Assembly: GCA_027946365.1 (NCBI GenBank)
Contig: JAPEUQ010000003.1
Span: 2,542,001-2,606,000 of the forward strand
Direction of reading: 5' to 3'
DNA: 64,000 nucleotides
Source of the DNA: Kalmusia sp. IMI 367209
Taxonomy: Eukaryota > Ascomycota > Dothideomycetes > Pleosporales > Didymosphaeriaceae
Of the stretch, positions 23,640-35,753 are shown in pieces. Positions within the stretch are counted from its first letter, which is position 1. Each line of letters starts with the position of its first letter. Under the pieces are notes generated by a model. That model saw only the letters and a list, made by a program, of their open reading frames with translations. It was not told the DNA's origin and did not search any database. The position numbers were made by a program, and so were the translations under genes.

Positions 23640-24308
23640 TCACCGCTTCCCCTGCTTCCCCTTAATATTGACACCAAAGACATTCAACTGTGCTCGGCTC
23701 CCCCTTTCTACAGGTCTTAAATCGGGGTCTTTATTCTTCTCTTTAGCCTCTCGTCTCGCCTTGCGCTCACGCCACCGCTCGGACCAGGACATGGCTTTCC
23801 GACGCTCATCTTCTTCGTGCTGCTCGGCTGTCACTGGCGCACATACAGCGTTGACTCTGGCCGCGATCGCCTCGTCGTTCGCTGCTTTCGTCTGTGGTGT
23901 CTTGGTCATCCAGAATGGCGGTGGCAGATTCTTGATGTAGTCGTCATAAGATTCTTTGGCCGCTTGTGATCCCTGAGTTGTTTGTGGTTTCTGGGGTACT
24001 GTTGGATCTTTTGGGGTTGAAAAGTTTACGTCATCGCGGAGGTCTGAGCGGGCGACTGAGCTCTGCTGTTTGAGGTCGGCAGTCGCATTGTGGGTATCCT
24101 CATGGGGCATTTTGGACAATTTCACGAAGGTTGCGAGTGGAGAGATTATTGAACGAGTGCATTTGAGTACGCGGAGTGTCCTGCGTGCCACTGTCTTGGA
24201 AGGAAGCTTGGAGCGGGGCTCCGTTGCGAAATCTCTTGGAGAGAATGTGTCAGCAGTTCTCTCGATGACTCTGGTGATCCTATCATAAAAAGGCTGACGC
24301 ACAGCCAC
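23640..24308 (-). CDS. Hypothetical basic protein with charged C-terminus
   Basis: Single exon, 222 residues from the ATG at 24308, or 156 from the ATG at 24110 (MPHEDTHNATADL), which has a good AAA context. I do not recognise the family. The sequence is hydrophilic; a Pro-rich middle (NLPPPFWMTKTP) is followed by a Lys/Arg/Glu helix (SWSERWRERKARREAKEKNK) and a conserved-looking end, NVFGVNIKGKQGKR. This layout (short PPPFWMTKTP motif plus basic helix) is typical of small uncharacterised fungal proteins. There is no signal peptide or membrane segment. Function unknown. Confidence 0.6.
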   Translation of the reverse strand: MAVRQPFYDRITRVIERTADTFSPRDFATEPRSKLPSKTVARRTLRVLKCTRSIISPLATFVKLSKMPHEDTHNATADLKQQSSVARSDLRDDVNFSTPKDPTVPQKPQTTQGSQAAKESYDDYIKNLPPPFWMTKTPQTKAANDEAIAARVNAVCAPVTAEQHEEDERRKAMSWSERWRERKARREAKEKNKDPDLRPVERGSRAQLNVFGVNIKGKQGKR

Positions 24309-26201
24309 AAGCTGCTGACCACATCACTTCGCCAAGGTCATTACATAAGTTTTGATACCAGTCTATCGTCCGTGCGGATCTTGATTGGCGTCGGGCATTG
24401 TAGTTTCAGCTACCGAACAAGGTTGCGTCGACGCATAGTCTCACTTGTTACAGCTACCACACAGTCTATACTCGCTGGCTAATGGACTGGTGATGTTTCT
24501 TACCAATCACTGAAGATTATGATGCTCTGTAAAGCTGTCTTGGGTCGGTGTGCACCCTTGGAGACTGAGGTGTCTTTAGGAAGCCGAATAAGCCGCTCTC
24601 CTGGAGTCGGCGTAAAGAATATTGAACAACTAGTAATTTTCCATATGTAGACCAGGGAACCATTGCTCAGGTCCTATAGAGTATAGCTATGGCAAATTAT
24701 ACTGAGGGACAAGCGTTGCTGACTAGAAATCATGGTTAAATATCAAAATACCTGTCCTTTGTCTCGCGTCACAGTGCAGGACGTTACAAGCACTGTGATT
24801 TCACAATTTTTGAGTAGCGTGCATCTGTATGTGACAGTACAGCATATAGACTCCATAGTTTGATGTAATACATAGATAGTCTTTAAACATCTTTGATTGT
24901 TTTCTGTCTCACATGCCAAGATTAATGCGGAGCCCCTTAACCCCTATCTAAACAAATAATACATTCGTATAGTCGCTTTACCATCTGGTTCACGAAGGTA
25001 AGCCTTTCGAACCTTTGCGCTACCATTACACCTACACCACTACCACAACCCTTCAGCGCCCTGGTCTAAGTCCAAAGATTCAATATTGTCACGCACGAGC
25101 CCCAGATCGCCATGACTCTGCGGGTAGCAGTTAGTTCATGCGAGGCCTCTATTCCCATCAATACCTCCAACCCAATCCTCCCAAATAGGGCGATCTTGGA
25201 TCTTCGGTGAAGTAACTCTACATAGTCTTTCAATACGCTATCTTCCAATTTATATGATCCCCAGAATGTGTAGCCTATGGCTTTATCCTCTGTGATAGGC
25301 CTGATCGGTGCCATAGCCAACGTAGACATGTCCTGCTAGACCTATTTTAACGATACAGCGTTGAATCGTGAAAACCTGCTAAGCCTTACCGCACTAAACG
25401 ACAACATCTCTAACACCTATGGAACGGTCTTAACGTATTGTCAGCTTAGGCAGGAGCATTTCTGAAAACACTATCTCCATCGCGACCTTAAACACTCGTT
25501 GAACTATGGGAGCAACTAGCGTGACAGGAGCTATTGACGTAGCCGCCAAAGGCGCGTCGCTCTACTTTAGTACTTTCTCTACATCTTAATAGAGTTATGC
25601 CGAACGAAAGCTATGTTTTCTGGTGGGGTATAAACGCCATTGAAACGGGCTTAACCCGAAAGCGTCTAAAGCATAATTCTGACCTATGTTAAGCAAAAGT
25701 CTTTGGACCTGATCTGCAAAGTGCATTTTAAACCTCCATGAGTGCAGATGCGCGAATTACAAAAGTATGAAATTATGCTTCTCTATAACAGCTCAGGTTT
25801 GCAAAAATGTGTCTGGTGCAAGCCAGGTGTTCTTCTGACTGTAGCTACATCAAAGGGGAAACAATTTTATTGCTTGTAAAAATCAACATTTTCAACTCCA
25901 CGGTACATTCGAATCCATTTGTTGGATATCCATTGACCCTCGTAATGAGGCAAGCTACATATTGTTCATCAAGAAGTCGTTCATGCCTATCCGTGAGTAT
26001 ACACCCTTATCGATTGTTCCTGACTGAACGTATGCTCTTTGATGCCCCAGTCCATGTGATTGTGTTAGATATTGAGCCGGTATCGTACCAATCCACTAAC
26101 AAGATGATCCACCCTACTGCCGTCCTCGCGATCTTGAAGGTAAGATCGATCGAATGCTGTCTAGTGAAATTTGATATCCTGAACGTTGGGGGCCGCCGAA
26201 T
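24309..26201. other. Gene-poor region
   Basis: No reliable gene. A frame at 25066-25329 (minus, 87 codons, MSTLAMAPIRPITED...) has hydrophobic/charged alternation and could be a small protein or a relic, but no family is recognised. The frame at 25807-26466 on the plus strand overlaps the 3' end of the coiled-coil gene and is judged its shadow. Confidence 0.5.
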
Positions 26202-28412
26202 CTACGTGGCAAAAGTGTCGCTCACAGTAGCGTTGACGTCGTGGATTTTAGATTCCATCGATACCATACGGAACTCGATATCCTCCACATCACTAGCGAT
26301 GCTATCTAATATCTCTTTGATGTCCTTCAATGAAACAACCGCAGATGTGTCCTCGCTAACATCAGTGCTCAACGTCGTTGCCAATGCGATTTGGATCTCG
26401 TCTAGGGTCTTGAGGCTACCAACAATCTCTTTCACGTATTGCTTGATCTCTGTTGAGTTTGCGTGATTCACTGTCTTCATCCAAGCCGAGAGACGGTCCA
26501 CAGCGGACTTAAGGGCTATCATGGATTCAGTTTGAGATGAATTCCTGATAGTTAGATCTTGTATCGAGACGTAGAAGCGGCTCAGAGCCTCCTTGATTTC
26601 TTGAAAGCCCTCAGTAATCTCGGTAACCCTTCCGGTATTAGCCTCCACCTGATCTATGCTGTTACAGGCATCAGTAAGGGATTCTTGGATGCTGCTTAGG
26701 TTGTCTTTGATGCTTTCCAGACCCTTGGTGCTCTCGGAGATCTTATCCAAAACTTTCTTCGTATTGGTTGCATTGTTCTTGACGATCTCGTCTAACATCT
26801 TCTCGATGTCCATCGAGTTTCTGGCGTTCTCAACTACAATCTGAAGGCTTTCCTTGACATCCTGCATAGCCATGGAGTTATCGTTCAGGGCGCTAGTGAG
26901 ATTCTCCCAGGTGTTAGCGAGATTATTTAAGTTCTCAATCTCGGTAGCAGTGCCCTCCTCAGTAGCTTTAACGCGCCGATTAGTCGCTTCCATTTCGTCT
27001 GCCATCTCGTCCATCATACACTCAATGTTACTGACGGTTTTATGGGTAGCAGCGATATCCTGTATGATCTCACGACGTGCTTCTACCACAGCATCATTGA
27101 CGTTGATTATTTGATCATTGTGCTCGACGAGCATCCCATGAATATTGTCATGCATATGGGTCCAGCTTGTGATGGCCCCAACATCATGGGCAATGTCGTC
27201 CATCTTTTTGATCCTCGATGTATGGCCAACAACGATATCGACAACATCTTTGATGCTCTTCATGTCCTTGATTTTGACAGTATCATGGAAACCAATACTG
27301 ACAACTTCCTGAATGCGCTCTATGTCGTCCCGCAAAGCCTGCAGCGTTTCCTTGATCGGATAATTGTGGAAATGTTTACTAACAAGCTTCACGAAAGCCA
27401 TGATATTGTTTACATCGTGTTTGATAGCTTCGAAGTTCTCGGCATTTTCCTGCATCGGTTGCAATTTAGAAGCCACATATGAGACAGCTTTGTACACTGC
27501 TGCGATGTCACCCGTGGTATCCTCGATAGACTTGCCGAAGGCAGTAACGCTGACTTCAACATTTTGGAGGCACTCGATGATGGCATCCATCTATGTGCGC
27601 TTATCTTCGCGTTCGTACTTGAGCTGCGTCTCCACAGATTCGAGACGCTCCGCTACGATAGCCATCTGTGTTTGCGTGTCATCATGATCATGGGAGCCCT
27701 GCGATCCCAAAGCTTCGATACAGGAAACTACTGACTCTAGACCTGAATGGATCTTGTCCAACGCTACAGCTTCGATATGGTCGTTAATAGCTTCCATACT
27801 GGAGCCCATAGAGGTGAGTTGATTGTCTATCGTGTCGAAACGCGCGTTGATATCGTTCATCTCATCTAGTGCTGCGGCTGTGATGCGGGAGTTCGTAGCT
27901 TCTATGCGAGCATCCATCGATTCGAGACGTGCAATCAGTTTGTCTAACTGCACGGCTTCAATATGAGCTTCGATGGCTTGGAGGCGTGTATCCATCTTCT
28001 CCACAACTTCGAAACGAGTATTGAGGTTATCCATAGCTTTAAGGCGCTCACCCATCTTAGCCACGTCTTCGAGTCGAAGATTCATCTTATTCAACAACTT
28101 CGCCACAGACTCCAACCCAGCGCGATCGATGTGAGTCTCCATATCATCAAGGCGCTTAGTCAACCTATCAATCGAGACAGCTATGGGATCTTCTTCGACT
28201 TGGGCATAGTCGCGAGCCTCCTCTAAACCCTGAATGATGGCACGGATATTTTCGACAACGGTAGGGAGACCCTGCTCATGATCGACGAGAGCGCCTTTAA
28301 GGGCGTCGGCCGCTTTGGCGTAAGGATCTGAGCGCCAGTCTTCCCCTAAAGATTCATCAGTCACAGGATCTATGGAAGTGGTGGTAAGCAGCCTACGGAT
28401 GACTGGCTCCAT
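26202..28412 (-). CDS. Long coiled-coil protein; reading frame interrupted by one TAG (or spliced by a 69-nt intron)
   Basis: From the ATG at 28412 the frame runs 273 residues to a TAG at 27593-27591 and, in the same frame, starts again at once with ATG and runs 462 residues to the stop at 26202. Both halves are one type of protein: repeated amphipathic units such as RLQAIEAHIEAVQLDKL and SMEAINDHIEAVALDKI, and later DIAATHKTVSNIECMMDEM, predicted continuous coiled coil. Two explanations fit. A 69-nt intron (27618-27550, GTACGA..GTCAG) would remove the stop in phase and give about 712 residues; it lacks a good branch site. Otherwise a nonsense change split the gene. I recognise no family; the pattern resembles structural or septal coiled-coil proteins generally. 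The ATG directly after the TAG would also allow a separate downstream protein. Confidence 0.65.
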
Positions 28413-28927
28413 GACAGTGTTTGTTGAAAGTCAGATCTGAGGGCGGTGCTTCAGTGACCAGGTATGGTTGTGTTTTGAGGGTGTAGAAGGTATGTGTGGT
28501 TCTTGTAGCGGCTTCAAGAATGACTTGTCGCGGTCTCGTCTTCGCAGAACTGGCTCATGTGATCGAATAGTAGTGCGCTGTCTGTGGTGCAGGCGCGGTT
28601 GGTCGTACCTAGCGCCGTGGAAGGAGCTGGTCGGTGAAAACCCAACAAAACACTCAACCAGGGAACCTTATCAATGGTAGCAGCATGACTCAACACTGTC
28701 TACGCGCTAGCCTGTTCTACCGAAGCCTAGTTATACTCAGCATAATCCTCTCCCATAGTGTGGCAGAACACCCGTGCCTTCCTTCAGATCCAGTAGCCTC
28801 CTGGCTTCCGCCCTCACTCAGTGGCTTCGATTGAATAATACCGCCCTTTACATCACTATTCATTCCAAAACTTTGCCAAACACCACCACGCCTCTCTACG
28901 GCCATCATAAACTCACACCCACTTAAC
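28413..28927. promoter_or_regulatory. Divergent promoter between coiled-coil gene and small helical protein
   Basis: These 515 bp lie between the start at 28412 (minus) and that at 28928 (plus) and must hold both promoters. A C-rich leader with CACACCC and ACTTAAC precedes the plus-strand ATG. No other gene is seen. Confidence 0.45.
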
Positions 28928-29299
28928 ATGTCTTCGACTACCTCCGACCTCCGAACAACCCTCCTCCGTCGCTCAGCGCACATCAAACAAGCCGCTCACG
29001 AGCTGGAACGCCTCCGCGCACAGAATGCTATGGACCCCAAAAGTGTCAGAGTGCTCCGCCGCTCCCAGTTTCAAATCGAAAATCTGCATCGAAAGACGGC
29101 TGCAAGTATAGCCTTGAGTGGCGATGAGGATTTACAGGAGTGGAAAGAACTCGAGATGAGTATGAACCTGATGAGGGGGACACTACAGGGTGTGTTCAAG
29201 GACTTGGACGCGCTGAGGGACGAGAAGAAGAGGTGCCACAGAGAGGGGACAAGGGGCATGAAAGTGACGGAGAGGTACTTCAGCCTGACTTGCTCTTGA
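28928..29299 (+). CDS. Small helical hypothetical protein
   Basis: Single exon of 123 residues starting after a CTTAACATG context. The protein is almost entirely helical with heptad-like spacing (LRTTLLRRSAHIKQAAHELE, ENLHRKTAASIAL, MNLMRGTLQGVFKDLDALRD) and a basic tail ending in Cys-Ser. I do not recognise the family. It is divergently paired with the coiled-coil gene, which might indicate co-regulation, but nothing proves partnership. Codon use looks like a real gene rather than noise (GC-rich third positions in Leu and Arg codons). Confidence 0.6.
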   Translation: MSSTTSDLRTTLLRRSAHIKQAAHELERLRAQNAMDPKSVRVLRRSQFQIENLHRKTAASIALSGDEDLQEWKELEMSMNLMRGTLQGVFKDLDALRDEKKRCHREGTRGMKVTERYFSLTCS

Positions 29300-30218
29300 A
29301 AGCCTTCCTAATTGAATGAGTAGAGAAGGTACACTTGAAAATATCGTCACAGTCCTTCAGTATGCGCTATTGTTGGTTTGCTGTATGTTAATGATGGGCG
29401 CTCTGCTCGCATTGTTGCTTTGAGCGTCGGTGAACTGGCTAGTTAGGGTGGCGCAGATGTAGCAAAGAATTAGCTTTTGAGAAGACTAATGTCAAATATT
29501 ATTGTTGGCGATTTTCCCGATTACATGCCTGAGGATGAGACTGTAGATTTTCCTAAACATATGCCACTATCTGCCCGTGACTCCAGTAGTAAATAAGCTT
29601 TCCGAAGATAGCTGAGAACAGAACTCAAATGGCCCGTGATTCATATCCTTGTAACTCTTTGTCAAATTTTGTGTCAGGCTTGAGGGTGAGTCAAGTTCTG
29701 TTTAGTCTACTTTTTGCATCAAACCCATACTAGCATCTCTTTACTCAAAAACATAAAATGCATACTTTCCTTTGCTAGGATGCACGCTTAGTTGTAATTC
29801 TTCACATTGCTTCCCAAACAACGAAAAGACGTCGCGAAATTATCATTACTCTCAAATTCTGTCGTAGCTGCAGAGAGATCGAAAGAAATCATCTGGACAG
29901 GTTAAATGTTCATTGTTGATCATTGCGAGCGTAGTGCACAGTTATCTATTGATTAGACCGGGCTCAGTTATCAGCGCGATGGCATCGTAATCGTTAGTGC
30001 CGAAGAGGCAATGCATGGAGACGTATAACCCATTTACCATGAACGCACAGGCACGACAAATAGTAGCTAAGATAGAAAGTAGAAACAATTCTTCAAAGAG
30101 GCACAGCATGCAGGAGTTGATAATTGATTGAGGTGCTAGGCTAATTATCAGCACTGTGCACCGTTACATGTTAATAATACCGAAAAGATCTAGAATAATG
30201 CAGAGCTATGTACCGGCA
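29300..30218. other. Intergenic region
   Basis: It is composed of 3' flanks of two convergent genes. A frame at 29942-30154 (minus, 70 codons) has no support. AT-rich stretches are ordinary. Confidence 0.55.
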
Positions 30219-32788
30219 TCAAGGGTTTGCGAGAGCTAAACATGCATCAACAGCAAGGCCGACCCTGGTCAATTTTTCAGCTCATGCTTAACAATATTTT
30301 GTGTGGATAGATGGATAGCTTACCGGCCTTCTTTCAAGCGGACCACGTCGTCGATGACATCTCGATCTAGCTGAGGAAACATGCCTGCTAATGTCTCTAC
30401 CACAACAGTATGCTCTTGTCGCTGTATCCGCCGCGCTTCCTCCGCCTCAGCAGAGGCTTGGCGAGCCGCAGCCTCCTCGGCCGAGAGTCTTTGTCGGTGC
30501 CTTTCTTGCTCTGCTGACAGCCGCTGTTTCTCATTAAACTGCTCCACTGGAACGTCCCCAGAATATTCTGAAGATCGACCTGGAAGCGTGGGTGGCTGTG
30601 GTGTCAGTCGTGGGGTATTACCGGGTTGTGGAGTGGCTGCAGGCCCTGAAGACGAAGTTGTGGTATCATTATCAGAGAAGATACGGCCGATGGTACTTAG
30701 TGGGCGCTGTATCGTACGGAGTAGACCTGCAACGGCGGCGTTCTCCTCCTCTGGCGGATCACTTTCGTTTTTGCTTGTACGGTTGCTTGTTGAGCGTCGT
30801 GGTCCAGCCTGCTCAGCGTCTAATGAATTTCGTGTGGTCACTTCAGGTCGAGACGGTGTTGACTTCTCTGACAAGTGGAGTGAGTGGGGTGATGGCATAC
30901 GGCGATGCCCAGGTGTTGTAGGAGGTTGCATTCGGGGTGGATTCTCGGTAGTGTCTGGCACAGCAGTCTCCGCATTGTGCCGTTCGGCAATGGCGGACAC
31001 GGCGGCTTCGACGTTCTTCTCGAATTCTTCGTCTGATATGGTAAGCGATGTTTTATCAAGGCCTTCGATAAATTGTATCGCTCCCATCAAAGACGATATG
31101 TAGTAACCGGCCTCGCCGCCCAACTTATCCTGGTTTCGGAAGCGGAGAATATACTGAACGTTCGACACTAGATGATCTGGATTTGCGTGCAGCACGGTAT
31201 AGATGAGAAGCGGCACGAAAGCGTCAGCAGATTGGTCCCCTTTTGACGCTGTTCGCAGATAGCCAAATATGACTTTACAACAGTTAAGAATGCATATGAC
31301 TTTGTCTCGGGGCGCTCGGTAGCTTTTGATCTTTAGTAGCTCCTGCTGCGCTAGATGTAAAAACTTTTTGCCTTTGTCGCCAACCGGCTGAATGTCGAGA
31401 TGCTCTTCCTTCACCCATCCATAAATCCGTACTTTTTGGGCAAGTACCTCGTCTCGTTCAACATCTTCCTGGTGCTGTCCCCTGCGACCGGGGCCGGGTG
31501 GATCCTGCCTCCGCCTGCTTCTGGAAGGAGCGATCGGCTCGGGTGGGGGTATCGCCGGCGAAAATGTTTGTGTATAAAGCCTGTTCATGACGAGCTTCTC
31601 CATTCCTTCTCTTGCATTGTCGAATTCGGCATCAGACACGGTCCGCCAGACCTCACACTGGGCCATCTTTTTACTGATGAATTCCAGGAAGTCGCCAATG
31701 ATCTTCACCTGCTCGTGCACCATCCATTGTTTCTTTGCAAACTCGAGGAGGAATGAACGCAGGAACTTGGCCACAGGGTCAGCAGTTCGGTGTCTTAGCT
31801 GCTCGAGGAATCTGTGGAAGTCGAAGGGAAGATCTGGTTCGGGGTCGGGCGGAGGGGCGGGGGTCTGGAACGATGGCGCATGTGCGCTTGGTGATGAGAC
31901 TTCAGTTAAAGAAGTATTAGTCCCGACGCGGTACAACGAAGACGTCCGTAGAGGTGGGGACTTGAGAGGTTGCTCGGAAGACGGGCCATCAGCTGGGATG
32001 GGCAAGGGTTTGTCCACCGGAGCCAGGCTCGACTGGCGCGGTGGATGTGTTATCGGCGTATCTGGGAAAGGTTGGGCAATCTCTAAGCGGGGCGACATTA
32101 TCTCGTCTGCGCCTGGCCCGCTGTGTCCGTCTGCGAACTGGTCCATGATGCTCTGTATCTCCGACTGCGAGTCGTCGACAGTGTCGTCGGCGCCGTCATG
32201 CTTTGAGGTATATTCAGCAGCGTCGGGGTCCTCAGAATTCCTCCTGCTCAGCTGGGTTTGCGACACGGGCGATGTGGCACGGCTGGGGACGTTGCTCGTC
32301 GAAAGGTATTTGTCGTCTTTGGGAGGTGGCGGCGGAGGTGAAGGTGAGCGAACGGGTGCTTTCCCAGCAGCTTTCTCTGACTCTGGAGGGGGCGTGTACG
32401 CTCGTGGGGGCTCATTCGCCTTGTCGGTCTCATTTGCTGCTGCGGGTGCTTCCAGAGCGCCTGGTGGTATTTTTGTATCATTCTTTACGGAGTCGATGGG
32501 TACTTCCACAGATCTTGAGTCGGTTTCGTCCTCCTCGACCTTGCTGCCCACGTCCCCTACAGTCTCTTGTTCTATCTTTCCAACATCGTCGGAGTTGGGT
32601 GCATGCCCCGCATCTTTATTTTCACCATGAAGACTGTCTTCCGTGCTTGACGCTTTTGTTCCTTGCTGTGTCGATTCTGCTGGCATCGTTGCCCCCTCCA
32701 CCTGACCTGTCACCCCATTTCCTAGCTTCGGGTCGCGGGAGCTATCTTGAGCTTCATCAAGGTGCGGCGCTTGATTCGGGGGAGACAT
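30219..32788 (-). CDS. VPS9: Vps9-type guanine nucleotide exchange factor with C-terminal CUE domain
   Basis: Two exons, 32788-30324 and 30264-30219, with a 59-nt intron, give 836 residues. The N-terminal 290 residues are Pro/Ser/Glu-rich and disordered. The helical bundle starts at FDFHRFLEQLRHRTADPVAK; the VPS9 core shows DKVICILNCCKVIFGYLRT, ADAFVPLLIYTVLHANPDHL and GEAGYYISSLMGAIQFIEGL, the catalytic signature with its conserved Asp, Pro and Tyr residues. The C-terminus is a CUE ubiquitin-binding domain (VETLAGMFPQLDRDVIDDVV, completed by exon 2 VGLAVDACLALANP); without exon 2 the CUE domain would be cut off. In fungi this protein activates Rab5-type GTPases (Vps21) on early endosomes and binds ubiquitin through CUE. 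It shares a 282-bp divergent promoter with the ASNSD1-like gene. Confidence 0.93.
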
Positions 32789-33070
32789 AGACCGTTGGGC
32801 GCCTGCGGGGATGGTAATGGCGGCGGCTCAGTTCACGATGTGTCCATGAACTCTTCGGGAGTCCTCAGTGGGTCAGGCGTGTATAGCAAGGGCAGATTAG
32901 CAGTATCTCGCTGCGTGCGTAGGCCGTCAACTGTTTGGGTTGCCTCGTGCCCACACACGCCAAGACATTCGCCGGCGTTTGGGAGACTCCGCCGCCCCTC
33001 TAGCGCCACTGGTTTTCCAGCCACCCAGCCTCAACACCAGCCCTGGCCCCTGCATCGCTATCTTGCTGTC
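32789..33070. promoter_or_regulatory. Bidirectional promoter, VPS9 / ASNSD1-like
   Basis: Only 282 bp separate the two divergent ATGs. The region is moderately GC-rich with no clear TATA box, as often found for housekeeping gene pairs in fungi. Confidence 0.5.
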
Positions 33071-34835
33071 ATGTGCGGCATCTTCTTCTCACTCTGTCAT
33101 CGCGACTTCGTCTCACCGGACGCAGGTACAGCTGAGCTCCTCAAACACCGTGGCCCAGATAGCCTAGGCACGCGGCGGATTGCAATCACTACTATTCCTG
33201 TCGACTATGACACAGCTGCGCCCCGGCTGCATGCGACTTTCGTCTCAACCGTGCTCTCGCTGAGGGGTACGACCATCACTCAACAGCCACTTGTAGACGA
33301 CTCCTCAGAGTCTTCACTCTGTTGGAATGGCGAAGCTTGGAGCATCGAGGGAAAGCCAGTCTCCGGCAACGACTCGCAGCTCGTCTTTCGAGCCTTGCTC
33401 GAGGCATGCAAGACAGAACCCAATCAAGGAAATAGCTCTACGCAGAGACGCGTCGTCGACATGCTGTCTTCAATTCGAGGACCGTATGCCTTTGTATTTT
33501 ATGACGCTGCGAATCAATGCCTTTATTATGGTCGCGATTGCCTTGGGCGACGCTCGCTGTTAAGAAAGCGCACTCTGAAAGACGAATTGATCATATCTAG
33601 CGTTTGCAACAGCCCAATAAAGGAAGATTGGGAGGAGATTGAGGCCGACGGTATAAACTTAGTCGATCTTAGGGCACTTAAGAAGAAAGGGCCACTCTCC
33701 ATTACCCACATCCCTCATCATCGCCAGGGAAACGAGATCACTCAGCTATCCTTTGTAGGTAAGTCCCTTCTGACAAAATGCGTGCTAAGACTGCCAGCGT
33801 GTTCCTTTTCCAACCTTGAACCCTACTATGCCACCGGACCGGCATGCGCATCCAGATCTCGAGGTCGTCAAAGAATTAGGCACCTCTCTGCGAAGCTCAC
33901 TTGCCCTCCGAGTACAGCATGTTCGCGAAGCCGCAAATTTGTCAGATTCTTACAATACCAAAGACGAAGCCCGGATAGCTGTACTATTCTCTGGAGGCCT
34001 CGATTGCACCATTCTCGCGAGATTGACACACGAGCTCATCCCTCTTGAGCAAAGCGTGGATCTGTTAAACGTAGCTTTTGAGAATCCCCGCATCCATAAC
34101 AACCTAGGACCGGACGAGTCACCTTACGAGCTATGTCCGGATCGCATCACGGGCAGGACCTCGTATCAAGAGCTTTCCGAAACCTGCCCTGATCGCATCT
34201 GGCGTTTCGTCGAGGTTGATGTTCCTTACAGTCAGACTCTAGCTCATCGGAGTAAGGTCATGACACTCATGCATCCTCACAATACAGAGATGGATCTGTC
34301 CATCTCATATGCTCTCTACTTCGCATCCCGAGGCTGCGGGCGTGTACGCAATCTAGAAGGTTTTTACATAGATTACATTAGCCCCGCGCATGTGCTTTTG
34401 TCGGGTCTCGGCGCCGATGAGCTCTTCGGCGGTTACCAGCGACATGCGGTCGCATTCAGTCGACAAGGCTATACAGGTCTTATTACTGAGCTTGAGCTTG
34501 ATTTCAACAGGCTTGGAAAGCGCAATCTTGGACGCGATGATCGTGTCATAAGTGATTCGGGTAAAGAAGTCCGCTTTCCATATCTAGACGAGGACTTCAT
34601 TGCACTTGCTCTTCGACTCCCAGTAACCTCGAAATGCGACTTCGAAAACACGCAAGTGGAAGATTCAGATGATCCAGCTAGAATATTAGAGCCCGGTAAG
34701 AGAACACTGAGGATGCTCGCATGGGAACTAGGTATGAAAGGCGTGGCAGCGGAAAAGAAACGAGCTATTCAGTTCGGCTCTCGCACCGCGAAGATGGAGA
34801 CAGGCAAGACGAAGGGAACACATGTGTTAAGCTAG
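33071..34835 (+). CDS. Asparagine synthetase domain-containing protein (ASNSD1-like)
   Basis: Two exons, 33071-33754 and 33798-34835, with a 43-nt intron (donor GTAGGT, acceptor TGCCAG), give 573 residues. The protein begins MCGIFFSL, so Cys2 is available as the class II glutamine amidotransferase nucleophile. Further glutaminase motifs are LKHRGPDS and WNGEAW, then IRGPYAFVFYD. The C-terminal half is an asparagine-synthase-type ATP pyrophosphatase: AVLFSGGLDCTILARL is the PP-loop, and VLLSGLGADELFGGYQRH and RFPYLDE are the usual downstream signatures. The length and motif order match the ASNSD1 family (yeast YML096W) rather than true Asn synthetase. The biochemical role of the family is not settled. 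The frame upstream of the ATG stays open but the Cys2 start is compelling. Confidence 0.92.
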
Positions 34836-35753
34836 GACAAAATCCCGGTAAGTCAAGACGTTTCCTTTCTCTAAGTGAAGTGGCTATGATTAGGGGACAT
34901 ACCCATAAAAGGGCCAAATGGGTGAGACATCCGGACGCTACTTCGCACCTCTACCTAGTACGTACGTTGTAAGCCCGTGGTGTCGATGATCTCGATACTA
35001 CGTGTAAAAGGCAAGTCTGAGCCTTCACAAGTAGTCGTAATGCTGTATGTGTTCAAGAAGACCAACGCGCTAACATCATGCAGGAGTGACTATCGCTCGG
35101 GCATTTAGATTGTCTTTTTCGGTCGGCATACACGATCTCGCGATCTGCATAAATGCGCCTGAATGCAATTAACTTCAAATGTAGAGCCCAGACAGGAATA
35201 CTCAAGAGGTAAATGCTGTATCGGCTAGATTCGAACTTTCATAGCAATGCCATAGTATTATCCATCGACATCTAGATCCGTAGCCATACCATCAATCAGA
35301 CGTTAATGATACATGTGAACTCACACCTCTACGGCCTTCACGGGCTAAGCTGATTATCTTCTTCAGTGCTGATAAGTGGAGTACTGCGGAAAAGTTGACC
35401 TACAATCGCAATGACTTGACACTGTATACAGCTGAATTAGAGGTACTAGATAAACATCGGTTACTGAAGAGGACTGCAGCCAGACTATGCGCATAAGGTG
35501 TACTATTGATGTATCGCCACGTAATTTTTCATTGTTCAACAACATGGGTGCGCCTACGGGGACTCTCTTCTTTCGTCAGTGCTGTGACAATGATCTGATG
35601 TACTACCACCTTATCGTGTACACGCATTATGTAGGGTCACACAGGCTCGACCCCGCTTTCTGCATTTAATTCGAACTTCATTCACTATAACGACTTCCCA
35701 TCTTTCATTTGATCCAACACATCATATAGTACAAGAAACAATTCCTCTTCATC
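34836..35753. other. Intergenic region
   Basis: It holds the 3' flank of the ASNSD1-like gene and the promoter of the zinc-finger gene. Short open frames only. A stretch around 35225-35236 resembles a tRNA B box on the minus strand, but no tRNA fold was found. Confidence 0.55.

Noticed and set aside
30381..31103. 240-codon plus-strand ORF
   Set aside because: Antisense shadow of the VPS9 C-terminal half.
31587..32630. 347-codon plus-strand ORF
   Set aside because: It lies opposite VPS9, has a Ser/Cys-rich shadow composition and no domain.
35215..35290. tRNA-like B box (AGTTCGAATCT on the minus strand)
   Set aside because: No A box at the correct distance and no cloverleaf could be drawn.
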